Shown here: positions 19,101-30,828 of the stretch, in pieces | How positions within the stretch are numbered: the stretch's first letter is position 1 | How the letters are laid out: every line of letters starts with the position of its first letter | Assembly: GCF_012849375.1 (NCBI RefSeq) | Contig: NZ_CP051684.1 | Location: forward strand, 1,612,001-1,676,000 | Source of the DNA: Duganella dendranthematis | Lineage (GTDB): Bacteria > Pseudomonadota > Gammaproteobacteria > Burkholderiales > Burkholderiaceae_D | Direction: 5' to 3' | DNA: 64,000 bases | The notes under the pieces: model-generated | What the model was told of the DNA's origin: nothing | What the model saw: the letters and a program-made list of their open reading frames with translations, nothing else | Database searches by the model: none | Made by a program: the position numbers and the translations under genes

Positions 19101-19658
19101 CGCGGCGTGGCCGCCAACATCGGACTGGAACAATTAGCCGCCACGCTGGCGCAAATCGAGAAGCTGTGCGGATCGCCGCTGCGCGACGGTAGTGGCGATG
19201 GCGGGGGTGATGGCGTTACTGCCAATTCCGGCGCTGAGGCAACGCCACGCAGGCGCGCCAGCGACGTTCAGGACCAGGCGGTACGCGGCATCTCGCTCGC
19301 GCTGAAGACCGAACTGGCGCAGGCGCAGCGCACGCTGGCCGGCCAGCTGGACGCCGCCCTGAGCTCCATCCACGCGCTGGCGCCGCCGCGCGGCGCGCGC
19401 CTGGAAGCGCCGCCGCCGGCTGCCATCTTCGACCTGTCCATCGCGCGCCAGAAATCCGCCGCCCTGCTGCCATCGCTGCAACGCGGCGCGCTGAACGACG
19501 CCGCCCTGAGCGCATTGCAAGCCGCCCTCACCGGCTCGCCGCAGCACCTGGTCCAGCAACTGAACGCGGTGCTGGACGCATTGAACGATTTCGACTTCCC
19601 GCAGGCCTACGCCGCACTGCAAGCATTACAGGCCAGCCTGTCCAAGGAGACCCCATGA
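16185..19658 (+). CDS. MHYT-PAS hybrid sensor histidine kinase with receiver and HPt domains
   Basis: About 1157 residues. Domains in order: seven-helix MHYT sensor (three MHYT-like motifs: MHFIGM, MHYTGM, MHYTGM), two PAS domains, HisKA (SHEIRTPMNAILGF), HATPase_c (NLLDNAIKF, DTGIGI), receiver (phospho-Asp in LMDMQMP), and a C-terminal HPt domain (SHKVRGVAANIG gives the His). MHYT domains are proposed to sense oxygen, CO or NO through bound metal. All parts of a phosphorelay are in one chain, and the next gene, overlapping by 4 bp, encodes an HD-GYP regulator that is its likely target. The start is uncertain: ATGs at 16149, 16170 and 16185 are in frame and none has a clear ribosome site. Confidence 0.88.
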   Translation: MLEFFTPPDNPSLLHYGTYSPLLVILSIVVAIFSSWMGLQVAAQARLASTRGLRAAMLGTGSLALGCGVWSMHFIGMLAFNLCTDVDYNHTLTLLSVLPSLAASWVALSIISMRRLTAVSLVTGGVLVGAGIGAMHYTGMAAMQMALQLRYDPFMFGLSIVVAVVLATLALWIRFGLRTLRRLPRAVLGAISAAVMGCAIAGMHYTGMAAARFVGQLPIDATPQQNSTFVALALALITVAVTVFALAANGMLRYREMYRQQAESEAWMRALLTTTVDGVITVDRAGVIQEFNASAERIFGWSRDEIIGRNIRLLMADVERSERDGLLNYLRTEDATVPGKGSEVIALRKDGSSLPIRRALGHAQLAKRDLFVLFITDISERRAIMQALRDSEQQFRSLIGNIPGISFRSSMAFDAPPIFVSDGIERLAGYPASDFVGAQRIRTLGSLICEEDRERVAAEISRSVAQLAAYQVEWCLIHADGSRRFMWEHGAVTADESNPELRWIDGVILDISERREMEQELRQAKETAEKAAAARASFVANMSHEIRTPMNAILGFTDVLLDTELDTDQRRHLDTVRKEGRSLLRLLNEILDTAKLDKGAVELEPDDYSLLGLIDELASTFGSNARSKGLVIDIAYDAALPAWLHGDELRMRQILGNLLDNAIKFTSVGKVCLRATVQQGQLHIAVEDTGIGIAPERINAIFDPFTQADASMTRRFGGTGLGTTISRQLVGLMGGKIWAESTPGVGTTFHVLLPLEPARNGQTQSSERFDYPLPPLHILAADDVPQNLELLSLLLAKRGHTLERAQDGTQAVRMSAEYHYDVVLMDMQMPLMDGLAATRTIRAREQRTGDPRLPIVAMTASVLAAHREAAATSGMDGFASKPVDWHALSHEIARVLDLPALASAPPPAEAPRQRVLNQKAGLQRWGDEEAAYHQALHRFVADYSTAAATLAKLLADGSEARLAEAQAWSHKVRGVAANIGLEQLAATLAQIEKLCGSPLRDGSGDGGGDGVTANSGAEATPRRRASDVQDQAVRGISLALKTELAQAQRTLAGQLDAALSSIHALAPPRGARLEAPPPAAIFDLSIARQKSAALLPSLQRGALNDAALSALQAALTGSPQHLVQQLNAVLDALNDFDFPQAYAALQALQASLSKETP
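16587..16814 (+). repeat. Exact 24-base direct repeat encoding MHYTGMAA
   Basis: The same 24 bases occur at 16587-16610 and 16791-16814 inside the kinase gene. They encode the second and third MHYT motifs. Identity at third positions suggests recent internal duplication or gene conversion, though strong codon bias also contributes. Confidence 0.6.
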
Positions 19659-20653
19659 TCACCACCCACCAAGCCAACCAGCCGCAAATCCTTGTGGTCG
19701 ACGATGAGGCCAGCAACCTGCAACTGCTGCGCCACATCCTGCAAGACCACTATCGCCTGCTGTTCGCCAAGGACGGCCCGCGCGCGCTGGAACTGGCGCG
19801 CTCCGAACAACCGCAACTCATTCTGCTGGACGTGATGATGCCGGGGATGACAGGCTATGAAACCTGCCGCCATCTGAAAGCCAATCCGGTCACCGCCAAC
19901 ATCCCGGTGATCTTCGTCACCGCGCTGAGCGACACCGACGATGAAGTAATCGGCTTCGAAGCCGGCGCTGTCGACTACATCACCAAGCCGGTCAGCCCAC
20001 CGATTGTGCGGGCGCGCGTGCGCAACCACCTGTCGCTGGTGGGTGTGGATGAATTGAAGAAGACCCGCCTGGAAATTGTCCAGCGCCTTGGCCTGGCGGC
20101 GGAGTTCAAGGACAACGAAACCGGCCTGCACGTGATCCGCATGAGCCACTACTCCAGGATCCTCGGCCTGGCGATCGGCATGACCGAAGCGGAAGCGGAA
20201 GACCTGCTGCACGCGGCGCCGATGCACGATGTCGGCAAGATCGGTATCCCGGACAACATCCTGCGCAAGCCCGGCGCGCTCGATGCGGAAGAATGGAAAG
20301 TGATGCAGTCGCATGCCAGCATCGGCGGCGACATCATCGGCCGCCATCCGCACGGCATGCTGGCCATGGCCTACGACGTCGCCGTCACCCACCATGAAAA
20401 GTGGGACGGCAGCGGTTATCCGAATGGCTTGAAAGGTGAAGAAATTCCGCTGGTCGGCCGCATTGTGGCAGTGGCCGACGTGTTCGACGCGCTGACGTCA
20501 GCTCGCCCCTATAAGGAAGCGTGGCCGGTGGATAAGGCCGTCGAACATATGCTGGCGCAGCGCGACAAGCATTTTGAAGGACGTCTGGTGGACATCTTCA
20601 TTAAACAGATGCCCGCGCTCCTTGAAGTCAAAGAGCGCTGGGCAGAGCATTAA
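19655..20653 (+). CDS. HD-GYP response regulator (cyclic-di-GMP phosphodiesterase)
   Basis: This 332-residue protein has a receiver domain (about 10-130; phospho-acceptor D59 in LLDVMMP) followed by an HD-GYP domain. The metal-binding HD (MHDVGKIGIP) and the HHEKWDGSGYP signature are complete, so hydrolysis of cyclic di-GMP is expected. It overlaps the hybrid kinase gene by ATGA and is almost certainly its output. Its TAA is immediately followed by the stop of the convergent oxoamine synthase gene. Confidence 0.92.
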   Translation: MITTHQANQPQILVVDDEASNLQLLRHILQDHYRLLFAKDGPRALELARSEQPQLILLDVMMPGMTGYETCRHLKANPVTANIPVIFVTALSDTDDEVIGFEAGAVDYITKPVSPPIVRARVRNHLSLVGVDELKKTRLEIVQRLGLAAEFKDNETGLHVIRMSHYSRILGLAIGMTEAEAEDLLHAAPMHDVGKIGIPDNILRKPGALDAEEWKVMQSHASIGGDIIGRHPHGMLAMAYDVAVTHHEKWDGSGYPNGLKGEEIPLVGRIVAVADVFDALTSARPYKEAWPVDKAVEHMLAQRDKHFEGRLVDIFIKQMPALLEVKERWAEH

Positions 20654-21874
20654 CTAGGCCACCAGGCGTTCGCTGCGTCCCGCCAGGCGCGCCATCACGC
20701 TGACCGCGTGATCGATCTGCGCGCGGGTGTGGCCGGCGTTCATCATGAAGCGCAGGCGTGCCTGGCCGACCGGCGCCGCCGGGAACTGGATCGAATCCAC
20801 ATGCACGCCTTCGGCGCGCAGTTCCATCGCATAGCGCTGGCAGGTTTCTGCATCGCCGATCAGCACCGGCAGGATCGGCGTGGCGGTCGAGATAATCGTG
20901 TAGCCCAACGGCGCCATCTGCTCGATGAAGTAGCGCTGGTTGTCCCACAGGCGCTGGCGGCGTTGCGGTTCCTCTTCCAGAATATCCAGTGCCGCCAGCA
21001 GCGCCGCTGCCTGGTCCGGCGGCGGCGGGCAGGTGAAGCCGTAGGCGGAGCTGGTCAGGCGGATCACATCGCCCACTTCCTTTTCCACCGCAACGAAACC
21101 GCCGATCGAGCCGAGCGCCTTGCTCAGTGTTCCCATCTGCATGATGTTGGTGCTGTAGCAGTTGAAGTGCTCCGAGGTGCCGCCGCCATTGGCGCCGAGG
21201 ATGCCGGTGGCGTGCGCGTCATCGACATACAGCAGCGCGCCAAAACGTTCGGCCAGCGCCACCAGATCCGGCAGCGGCGCGATCGTGCCTTCCATGCTGA
21301 ACACGCCGTCGCTGACGATGATCGGCGTGGTGCCTTCGGCGGCGCCGGCTTGCAGCAGCGACTCCAGGTGGTTCATGTCGCAATGGCGGTAGTTGTAGCG
21401 CAGCGCGCCGGACATCTGGATACCTTCGCGGATCGAGATGTGATTGAACTCGTCCGAATAGTAGGCGTACTTGTGGCGCTTCCTGGCGCGGAAGCCATGC
21501 AGGCGCGCCAGCGTGGCCGCCTTGACGATCGATGACAGCACGCCGATATTGGTCATGTAGCCGGTGACGAACAGCACCGCATCGCTCTTGTGCTTCAAGG
21601 CGCCGAGGCGGCGTTCCAGCTCACGGTAGACTTCCAGGTCGCCGCCCAGCAGGCGCGACTCGCAATTGCCGACGCCATAGCGGTCCAGCCCATCTCTGGC
21701 CGCCTGCACCAGCCGCGGGTGGTTGGCCAGCGCCAGGTAGTTGTTGGTGCTGAAGGACACCACGGTTTCGCCTTCGGTGACGAAGGTGGGATCGGGCAGC
21801 GTGCTATGCACCGACGAGTCGTGGTAGATGGGATGGTTCTGGAGCCAGGCGGCGATATCGCTTAAGTCGTGCAT
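20654..21874 (-). CDS. PLP-dependent alpha-oxoamine synthase family enzyme
   Basis: About 406 residues, aminotransferase fold type I. The PLP site is complete: DDAHATG (D218, H221) and the Schiff-base Lys K252 in GTLSKALGS. The family joins an amino acid to an acyl-CoA with loss of CO2 (KBL, BioF, serine palmitoyltransferase, CqsA). No CoA-specific clue tells which. BioF is unlikely because no other bio gene is near. Signal synthesis (CqsA/LqsA/JqsA-like) or sphingoid-base-like synthesis are possible. It lies downstream of a two-component pair. Start uncertain: in-frame ATGs at 21874, 21904, 21907 and 21943; 21874 best fits family length. Confidence 0.8.
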   Translation of the reverse strand: MHDLSDIAAWLQNHPIYHDSSVHSTLPDPTFVTEGETVVSFSTNNYLALANHPRLVQAARDGLDRYGVGNCESRLLGGDLEVYRELERRLGALKHKSDAVLFVTGYMTNIGVLSSIVKAATLARLHGFRARKRHKYAYYSDEFNHISIREGIQMSGALRYNYRHCDMNHLESLLQAGAAEGTTPIIVSDGVFSMEGTIAPLPDLVALAERFGALLYVDDAHATGILGANGGGTSEHFNCYSTNIMQMGTLSKALGSIGGFVAVEKEVGDVIRLTSSAYGFTCPPPPDQAAALLAALDILEEEPQRRQRLWDNQRYFIEQMAPLGYTIISTATPILPVLIGDAETCQRYAMELRAEGVHVDSIQFPAAPVGQARLRFMMNAGHTRAQIDHAVSVMARLAGRSERLVA

Positions 21875-21977
21875 GATGTGGAAGACCGAAAAAGAACAGC
21901 TCATCATAGAGCCGTGCAGCTTTCCACAAGCTTGCGGGGGCATTACACATCCGTCACATTACGAATCGGATAGTTAG

Positions 21978-23348
21978 TTAATTTACCGCTAGCGGCAGCA
22001 CGATGCGCGCCACCAGTCCGGGCCCGCCGTCTTCCAGCACCAGCGTACCGGCGTGCGCCTTGGCGGTGGCGCTGACGATCGACAGGCCCAGGCCATTGCC
22101 CGGCAGGTGGCGGCTCTTGTCGACGCGGTAAAAGCGCTGCGTGACCTTGCCGCGCTCCGCGTCCGGAATGCCGGGGCCATTGTCGTGCACCGACATCGAC
22201 GCTTCACCCTGATACAGGCCGGCGCGCACGTGAATCACCGCGCCACGGCCGGCGTACTTGATGGCGTTGTCCAGCAGGCTGGCGACGGCACTGGCCAGCA
22301 GGTTGCGGTCGCCGTCGACGTACAGCGAGGCCGGCGCATCGACGGTCAGCGTGATGCCGCTGTCTTCGGCGGTGGCTTCGTACATCTCGCCGATGTCGGC
22401 CACCACCCGGCCCAGGTCCAGCCGCTCGAACAGGCGCGCGCGCATGCCGGATTCCGCTTCGGCGATCTGCAGCAGGCGCTCGAATAGTCGTATCAGGTCG
22501 TCGATGTCGTCAATGGCATCATGCGCGGCGCTGGACAGGCGCGGCACCGTCGGCTCGTGGCGCAAGGCGTCGTCCAGCCGTCCCCTGATGCGGCTCAGCG
22601 GCGTGCGCAGGTCGTGGGCGATGGCGTTGGAGACGTTGCGGATGCCTTCCATCAGCAGCTCGATGCGGTCCAGCATGCGGTTGATGTCGCGGTTGAGCAG
22701 CGCGAATTCGTCGTTGCCGGTAACCGGAATGCGCTGACTCAGATCGCCCGCCTCGATCTGCGCGGCGGTGCGGCGGATCTCGCCCAGACGCGCCTCGATA
22801 GTGCGGCGGAACAGCATGGCGCCGGCGATGGTCAGCATCAGCGAGACGCAGGCGCCGGCCAGCAGCGCGCGCCAGATCACTTCGCGCACCGCTTCTTCTT
22901 CGCTCAAATCCCGGCCGACGATCAGCACCCCGCCCTGCACCAAAGGCCGCAGGTACAGGCGCGCCGGCGCGCTGCGGCCGTAGCGCAGCACGGTGGCGGT
23001 GACCAGGTCCGGGGCGTCGGCCACGCTGGGCCAGGAGCCCAGGTTGCCGGCAATCGCCATGCCGTCTTCGTCCAGCAGTTCGAAAATCTCGCGGTCGTTA
23101 TCGACGCCGTCGGTCAGCAGGCGATGTACTTCCGCCTTCAGCGCCGCGCGGCTGCCGTCCCCCAGCTTGTCCAACAGGCGCTCGGTCTGCGCCCTGATCT
23201 TGCCGTCGATGTTCTGGTCGATGACGCCGATGGTGCCGCTGTAAAATACCGCCGACACGGCGACGATCGAGGCGATGCCCAGCAGGCCGTAGCCCAGCAC
23301 CAGCTTGGCGACGATCGAGGTGCGCAGCGGATTGGAAAACCTAGACAA
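21978..23348 (-). CDS. Two-component sensor histidine kinase with HAMP domain
   Basis: A 456-residue kinase: transmembrane helix about 13-33, periplasmic sensor region, second helix about 165-190, HAMP, HisKA (NAIAHDLRTPLSR with the phospho-His) and HATPase_c (SLLDNAIKY, DNGPGIP). The layout is that of CusS/QseC-type kinases. The signal is unknown. It overlaps the OmpR-type regulator gene by 8 bp, so the two form a pair. Confidence 0.92.
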   Translation of the reverse strand: MSRFSNPLRTSIVAKLVLGYGLLGIASIVAVSAVFYSGTIGVIDQNIDGKIRAQTERLLDKLGDGSRAALKAEVHRLLTDGVDNDREIFELLDEDGMAIAGNLGSWPSVADAPDLVTATVLRYGRSAPARLYLRPLVQGGVLIVGRDLSEEEAVREVIWRALLAGACVSLMLTIAGAMLFRRTIEARLGEIRRTAAQIEAGDLSQRIPVTGNDEFALLNRDINRMLDRIELLMEGIRNVSNAIAHDLRTPLSRIRGRLDDALRHEPTVPRLSSAAHDAIDDIDDLIRLFERLLQIAEAESGMRARLFERLDLGRVVADIGEMYEATAEDSGITLTVDAPASLYVDGDRNLLASAVASLLDNAIKYAGRGAVIHVRAGLYQGEASMSVHDNGPGIPDAERGKVTQRFYRVDKSRHLPGNGLGLSIVSATAKAHAGTLVLEDGGPGLVARIVLPLAVN

Positions 23349-24048
23349 CCGGCGGCTCCGGCTCTTCCGGCGGCATCACGCCCATGCGATAACCAACGCC
23401 GCGCAAGGTGTGGATCAGCATCACCGGGAAGTCCTTGTCCACCTTGGCGCGCAGGCGCGATATCTGCACGTCGATCACATTGGTCTGCGGGTCGAAGTGA
23501 TAGTCCCACACCGATTCCAGCAGCATGGTGCGGGTCACCACCTGGTTCTCGTTACGCATCAGGTATTCCAGCAGGCGGTATTCGCGCGGCTGCAGGGTAA
23601 TGACCTTGGCGCCGCGCGTGACGCGCAGCGTGCGCAGGTCCAGCCGCAGATCGGCCACCTGCAGCTGCGTGCTGTCGGCGCCGGGGGCGCTGCGGCGCAG
23701 CAGCGCTTCCACGCGCGCCAGCAGTTCGGAGAAGGCAAACGGTTTGGACAGGTAGTCATCGGCGCCGCCGCGCAAGCCGGTCACGCGCGCGTCGATGGTG
23801 GTCAGCGCGCTGACGATGATGACCGGGGTCTGCTTGCCCAGCGCGCGCAGCTTGTCGACAATGGACAGGCCGTCGATACGGCCGGGCAGCATGCGGTCGA
23901 GGATGATGATGTCCCATTCCTCGCTGGTGGCATAGTCCAGTCCATCCGGGCCATTGCCGGCGGCGGTCACCACATAGCCGGCCTCGCGCAGGCCCTTGCA
24001 GATATAGTTGGAGGTTTCGGCTTCGTCTTCAATTACCAGGCAGCGCAC
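23341..24048 (-). CDS. OmpR/PhoB family response regulator
   Basis: A 235-residue regulator: receiver domain about 1-118 (acidic pocket EDE, phospho-Asp in LDRMLPG, Lys in SKPFAF) and a winged-helix DNA-binding domain about 130-225 (ending IHTLRGVGYRMG). It resembles the CusR/IrlR branch. It is cotranscribed with the HAMP kinase and lies 34 bp after the second glycosyltransferase, so it may be part of the same long transcript as gmd and rmd. Confidence 0.92.
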   Translation of the reverse strand: MRCLVIEDEAETSNYICKGLREAGYVVTAAGNGPDGLDYATSEEWDIIILDRMLPGRIDGLSIVDKLRALGKQTPVIIVSALTTIDARVTGLRGGADDYLSKPFAFSELLARVEALLRRSAPGADSTQLQVADLRLDLRTLRVTRGAKVITLQPREYRLLEYLMRNENQVVTRTMLLESVWDYHFDPQTNVIDVQISRLRAKVDKDFPVMLIHTLRGVGYRMGVMPPEEPEPPVV

Positions 24049-24082
24049 GCGAGTCTCCGAAAATCATGGGTAGACGCGTATT

Positions 24083-25198
24083 TTACCTTGGCCGCGCCAC
24101 CAGCTCACGGTAAAGCGCATGGTAGCTCTGCGCCATCTTCTCGGCGGTGAACAGTTCCCAGTAGCGGGCTTCGGCGCGGCGGCCCATCTCGGCGGCGCGT
24201 TCCGGGTTATCCCACAGCGTACGCATGGCCACGCCCAGCGCGGCAGGATCGTCCGGCGGCACCACCAGGCCGGTGTCGTTGTCGATATTGATGTAGGTGG
24301 TGCCGGTGCCGATTTCGCTGGAGATCATCGGCTTGCCGAACATCGCCCCTTCCAGCAGCGAGATGCCGAACGCTTCCGAACGCAGGTGCGACGGGAACAC
24401 CATGGCGTAGCTCAATTCCAGCAGCGCCACCTTGTCCTCCTCATCCACCGCGCCGATAAACTGCACGTGGGTCAGGCCGAGGCGCAGCGCGTGGGCCTTT
24501 AGTTCCTGCTCGATCGGGCCGGCGCCAACGATCACCACCGGGTAATCGACATTGACCAGCGCATCGAGCAGGATGTGCAGGCCTTTGTAATAGCGCAGCA
24601 CGCCGACGAACAGGAAGAAGCGCTCGCCGCACTGCGCGCGCCAGCGAGCCTTGCGTTCTTCCGACGCCGGCGGATAGGTCGATTTATCCAGGCCGAACGG
24701 AATGGTGGTGGTCTTGTGGGCGAACCGCTTCAGCACCGGCGACGAGGCCAGGTAGTTGGGCGAGGTCGCCACCACCGCGCTGACGTTATGCAGGAAGCGC
24801 CGCTTGAGTGGGCCATACACGCGCAGCAGGTGCTTCTGGCGCACGATGTCCGAATGGTAGGTCACCACGCTCGGCTTGTCGATGCGGGCCAGGAAGTGCG
24901 CCAGGTCCATGAACGGCCACGGGAAATGATAGTGGATCACGTCCGCCTTGCGCGCCAGGCGCGCCAGCTTGCGGATGGCGGCAAACGAAAAGCCGGTCGA
25001 GGCGATCTCGAAGTCCAGCGGCACGCGGTGCACGGTGTGGCCTTCGAATTCGATTTCGGCGGGACCGCCTCGGCTCAGCGTCAACACTTCGTTGGTGAGG
25101 CCGAGGTGGCCGGTGCCGACGCATAGCTGGCGTATCACTTGCTCAACGCCACCCCAGCTGTCGGGATAATAGGTCTTGTAGAAATGGAGGACGCGCAT
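24083..25198 (-). CDS. GT4 family glycosyltransferase, WbpZ-like
   Basis: A 371-residue GT-B glycosyltransferase of family GT4. The N-terminal domain has GGVEQ near residue 20; the C-terminal domain carries the donor-site motif SEAFGISLLEGAMFGKP with the conserved E-x7-E. It probably transfers D-rhamnose, since it follows gmd, rmd and a second GT as in the Pseudomonas aeruginosa common-antigen cluster. The ATG at 25198 is supported by homology at MRVLHFYKTYYP; the open frame continues upstream without coding sense. It starts 5 bp after the previous stop. Confidence 0.85.
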   Translation of the reverse strand: MRVLHFYKTYYPDSWGGVEQVIRQLCVGTGHLGLTNEVLTLSRGGPAEIEFEGHTVHRVPLDFEIASTGFSFAAIRKLARLARKADVIHYHFPWPFMDLAHFLARIDKPSVVTYHSDIVRQKHLLRVYGPLKRRFLHNVSAVVATSPNYLASSPVLKRFAHKTTTIPFGLDKSTYPPASEERKARWRAQCGERFFLFVGVLRYYKGLHILLDALVNVDYPVVIVGAGPIEQELKAHALRLGLTHVQFIGAVDEEDKVALLELSYAMVFPSHLRSEAFGISLLEGAMFGKPMISSEIGTGTTYINIDNDTGLVVPPDDPAALGVAMRTLWDNPERAAEMGRRAEARYWELFTAEKMAQSYHALYRELVARPR

Positions 25199-25203
25199 GG
25201 TAT

Positions 25204-26370
25204 TCAGCGGGATAAGACTTGATGATAAACGGCGGCGGTGCGGCGTGCCGCTTCTTCCCAGGTGAGCTCCAAAGCGCGGCGTTCGCCGGCGGCGATACAG
25301 CGGGCGCGGACAGCGTCGTCGCGCGCCAGGGTAGTCATGGCGGCGGCAATCTCGCCCACCGACAAAGGATCGAATTCTAGTGCGGCGCCTGCCGCCACTT
25401 CCGGCAACGAGGTGGCGTTGGCGCAGGCCACCGCCACGCCGCTGGCAAACGCCTCCAGCAACGGCAGGCCAAAGCCCTCGTGCAGCGACGGGAAGATGAA
25501 GGCGCCGGCGCCGCCATACAGGTGGTGCAGCTGGCGGTTGTCGGTCAGCTTGTCGAGCCAGACCACGTTCTCGCCATTCTGCTGCGCGGCCTTGATCTGC
25601 CTGACCAGTTCTTCGCTGCGCCAGCCCTGGCTGCCGACGATCACCAGTTGGCGCGCGGAACGCAGCACCGGCGGCAGCGTCAGATAGGCGGCCAGCAGGC
25701 GCTCGACGTTCTTGCGCGGCTGTAGCGTGCCGACGAACAGGAAGTAGCCGGCGCGCAGCTGGTACTGCGCCAGCGTGGCGTCGCGGTCTTCGGCGCTGGG
25801 GCGCTCGTGCCACTCGGCGCGCACGCCGTGGTGCACCACGCTGATATTGTTTTCATTGACGCCGAAGTATTCCACCAGCTCGCGCACCGAAAAATGCGAA
25901 ACCGCGATCACATGCTGCGCTTTTTGCGCGGCCTTGATCTGCAGCCAGTTCTTCAGCTTGCGCAGCCTGGGACGCACCCACTCCGGATGCGAGACCGGTA
26001 CCGCGTCATGCAGCGTCGCCACCACCGGGCAGTCCATGCGCACGATGCGGTAGTCGGTGGCATGGAACAGGTCTAGCGGCGCAGCGCTTTTACCCAACGC
26101 GGTGTGGGTACTCAGATGCACCGACGACGGCAGGATGAAATCACCCAGCACCGCCAGCGGAAACGACAGCGGCAAGGCGCGGCTATGGGCCAGGCGGCCG
26201 GCATCGCCGGGCGGTGCAAAGGACAGCGGCTGCACATCGACGCCGGCTTGCGGCAGATGCTCCATCAGCGCCTTGGTGTAGACGCCGATGCCGTCCATGC
26301 GGCCGCCGGTCAGCACTGGCTCGGTGGTAGTTGCAGATAGTCCGACACGCAAGCTTGAAACAACTGTCAT
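25204..26370 (-). CDS. GT4 family glycosyltransferase, WbpY/MtfB-like
   Basis: A 388-residue GT-B glycosyltransferase. Visible are the GRMDGIGVYT segment near the N-terminus, a mid-protein LFVGTLQPRKNVERLL typical of mannosyl/rhamnosyl-transferases, and the donor motif SLHEGFGLPLLEAFASG with the E-x7-E pattern. It overlaps rmd by 4 bp (ATGA), which ties it to GDP-D-rhamnose supply. The linkage it forms cannot be read from sequence. Confidence 0.87.
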   Translation of the reverse strand: MTVVSSLRVGLSATTTEPVLTGGRMDGIGVYTKALMEHLPQAGVDVQPLSFAPPGDAGRLAHSRALPLSFPLAVLGDFILPSSVHLSTHTALGKSAAPLDLFHATDYRIVRMDCPVVATLHDAVPVSHPEWVRPRLRKLKNWLQIKAAQKAQHVIAVSHFSVRELVEYFGVNENNISVVHHGVRAEWHERPSAEDRDATLAQYQLRAGYFLFVGTLQPRKNVERLLAAYLTLPPVLRSARQLVIVGSQGWRSEELVRQIKAAQQNGENVVWLDKLTDNRQLHHLYGGAGAFIFPSLHEGFGLPLLEAFASGVAVACANATSLPEVAAGAALEFDPLSVGEIAAAMTTLARDDAVRARCIAAGERRALELTWEEAARRTAAVYHQVLSR

Positions 26371-27272
26371 GCAGAATACATCCAGCGCAGCGTCTCGCCC
26401 AGCGGCACGATGTCCAGCGGACCGATGGCGGCGGTCAGGCGGCGGTTGTCGCCGACCAGGCGCACCACTTCATTGGCGCGCACGAAGGCCGGATTGACAT
26501 GCACATTGATTTTGTAGCCGGCGATCTCGCCCATCATGTCCAGCGCTTCGCCCAGCGAGTAGCCGTGACCGGAACAGATGTTGAAAGTCTGGCCGATCGC
26601 AGCCGGTGCGGCCAGCAGCTTGCGATAGCTGGCGGCGACCATCCGCACGTCGGAAAAATCGCGCCACACGTGCAGGTTACCCAGCTCAATGTCGCTCGCC
26701 TTGCGGCGGAAGTGCGAGACGATTTTCGGCAGCAGAAAGTTCTCATGCTGGCCGACGCCGGTGTAGTTAAACGGACGCACCACGATCAGCGGCAGCTTGT
26801 CCTGCCACAGGCGTACCACATACTCCATCGACAGCTTGCTGACGGCGTAGTCGTTGGCCGGCGCCGCCGGTACGTCTTCGCCGATCACGCCGACGTCGGT
26901 ATTGCCGTAGATATTGGCGCTGGACGCCAGCAGCACGGCCGACGGTTTTTTCTCCGCCGCCGCCAGCGCATCCAGCAGGTTACGGGTGCCGACCACGTTG
27001 ACGCGGTAGATCTGGTCGACGTCACCATGGCCGACAAAGGCGATGGCGGCCAGGTGCGCCACCACATCCGGCTGTACTTCGCGGATGACGGCGGCCAGGC
27101 CGGTGCGGTCCAGCAGGTCGACCGCGAATTCCCGCTCGCCTGCCGTCTGGCCGGGCGAGACGGTGCCAAACACCTGGTAACCGGCCGCGCGCAACTCTTG
27201 CGCGACATACTGGCCGGTGAAGCCGGACAAGCCGGTGATCAGGGCACGCTTGCCCGCGTCTTCAACCGCCAT
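26367..27272 (-). CDS. rmd: GDP-6-deoxy-D-mannose reductase
   Basis: A 301-residue extended SDR: TGLSGFTGQY is the glycine-rich cofactor motif near residue 13, YAVSK is the catalytic Tyr/Lys, and HLAAIAFVGH is typical for Rmd. It reduces GDP-4-keto-6-deoxy-D-mannose to GDP-D-rhamnose. The gene sits 21 bp after gmd, which makes its substrate. An NAD-dependent epimerase of other specificity is the alternative, but the neighbours favour Rmd. Confidence 0.85.
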   Translation of the reverse strand: MAVEDAGKRALITGLSGFTGQYVAQELRAAGYQVFGTVSPGQTAGEREFAVDLLDRTGLAAVIREVQPDVVAHLAAIAFVGHGDVDQIYRVNVVGTRNLLDALAAAEKKPSAVLLASSANIYGNTDVGVIGEDVPAAPANDYAVSKLSMEYVVRLWQDKLPLIVVRPFNYTGVGQHENFLLPKIVSHFRRKASDIELGNLHVWRDFSDVRMVAASYRKLLAAPAAIGQTFNICSGHGYSLGEALDMMGEIAGYKINVHVNPAFVRANEVVRLVGDNRRLTAAIGPLDIVPLGETLRWMYSA

Positions 27273-27293
27273 GGGAACTCCTTAATGTGATAC

Positions 27294-28424
<1,131 letters not shown>

Positions 28425-28453
28425 TTACATCACTTACATCTGGTTACGAAGAC

Positions 28454-28491
28454 AAAAAAAAACGGTCGCCCCCCACTGTGGCGGACGACCG
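28454..28491 (-). terminator. Intrinsic terminator of maeB
   Basis: CGGTCG (28463-28468) pairs with CGACCG (28486-28491), with further imperfect pairing inside. On the minus strand the hairpin is followed by nine T (28454-28462). It lies 18 bp beyond the maeB stop. Confidence 0.75.
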
Positions 28492-28509
28492 GTCAGGCGC
28501 TTCGGCGGC

Positions 28510-30828
<2,319 letters not shown>

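Noticed and set aside
20654..24048. A classical jqsA-jqsS-jqsR quorum-sensing operon
   Set aside because: The kinase is a two-helix HAMP type and the regulator an OmpR type, unlike the multi-helix CqsS/JqsS sensor, so the name is not justified.
25199..25813. An N-terminal extension fusing extra sequence to the glycosyltransferase at 24083-25198
   Set aside because: The added 205 residues are Arg-rich and antisense-like to the second glycosyltransferase reading; the family start is at 25198 immediately after the previous stop.
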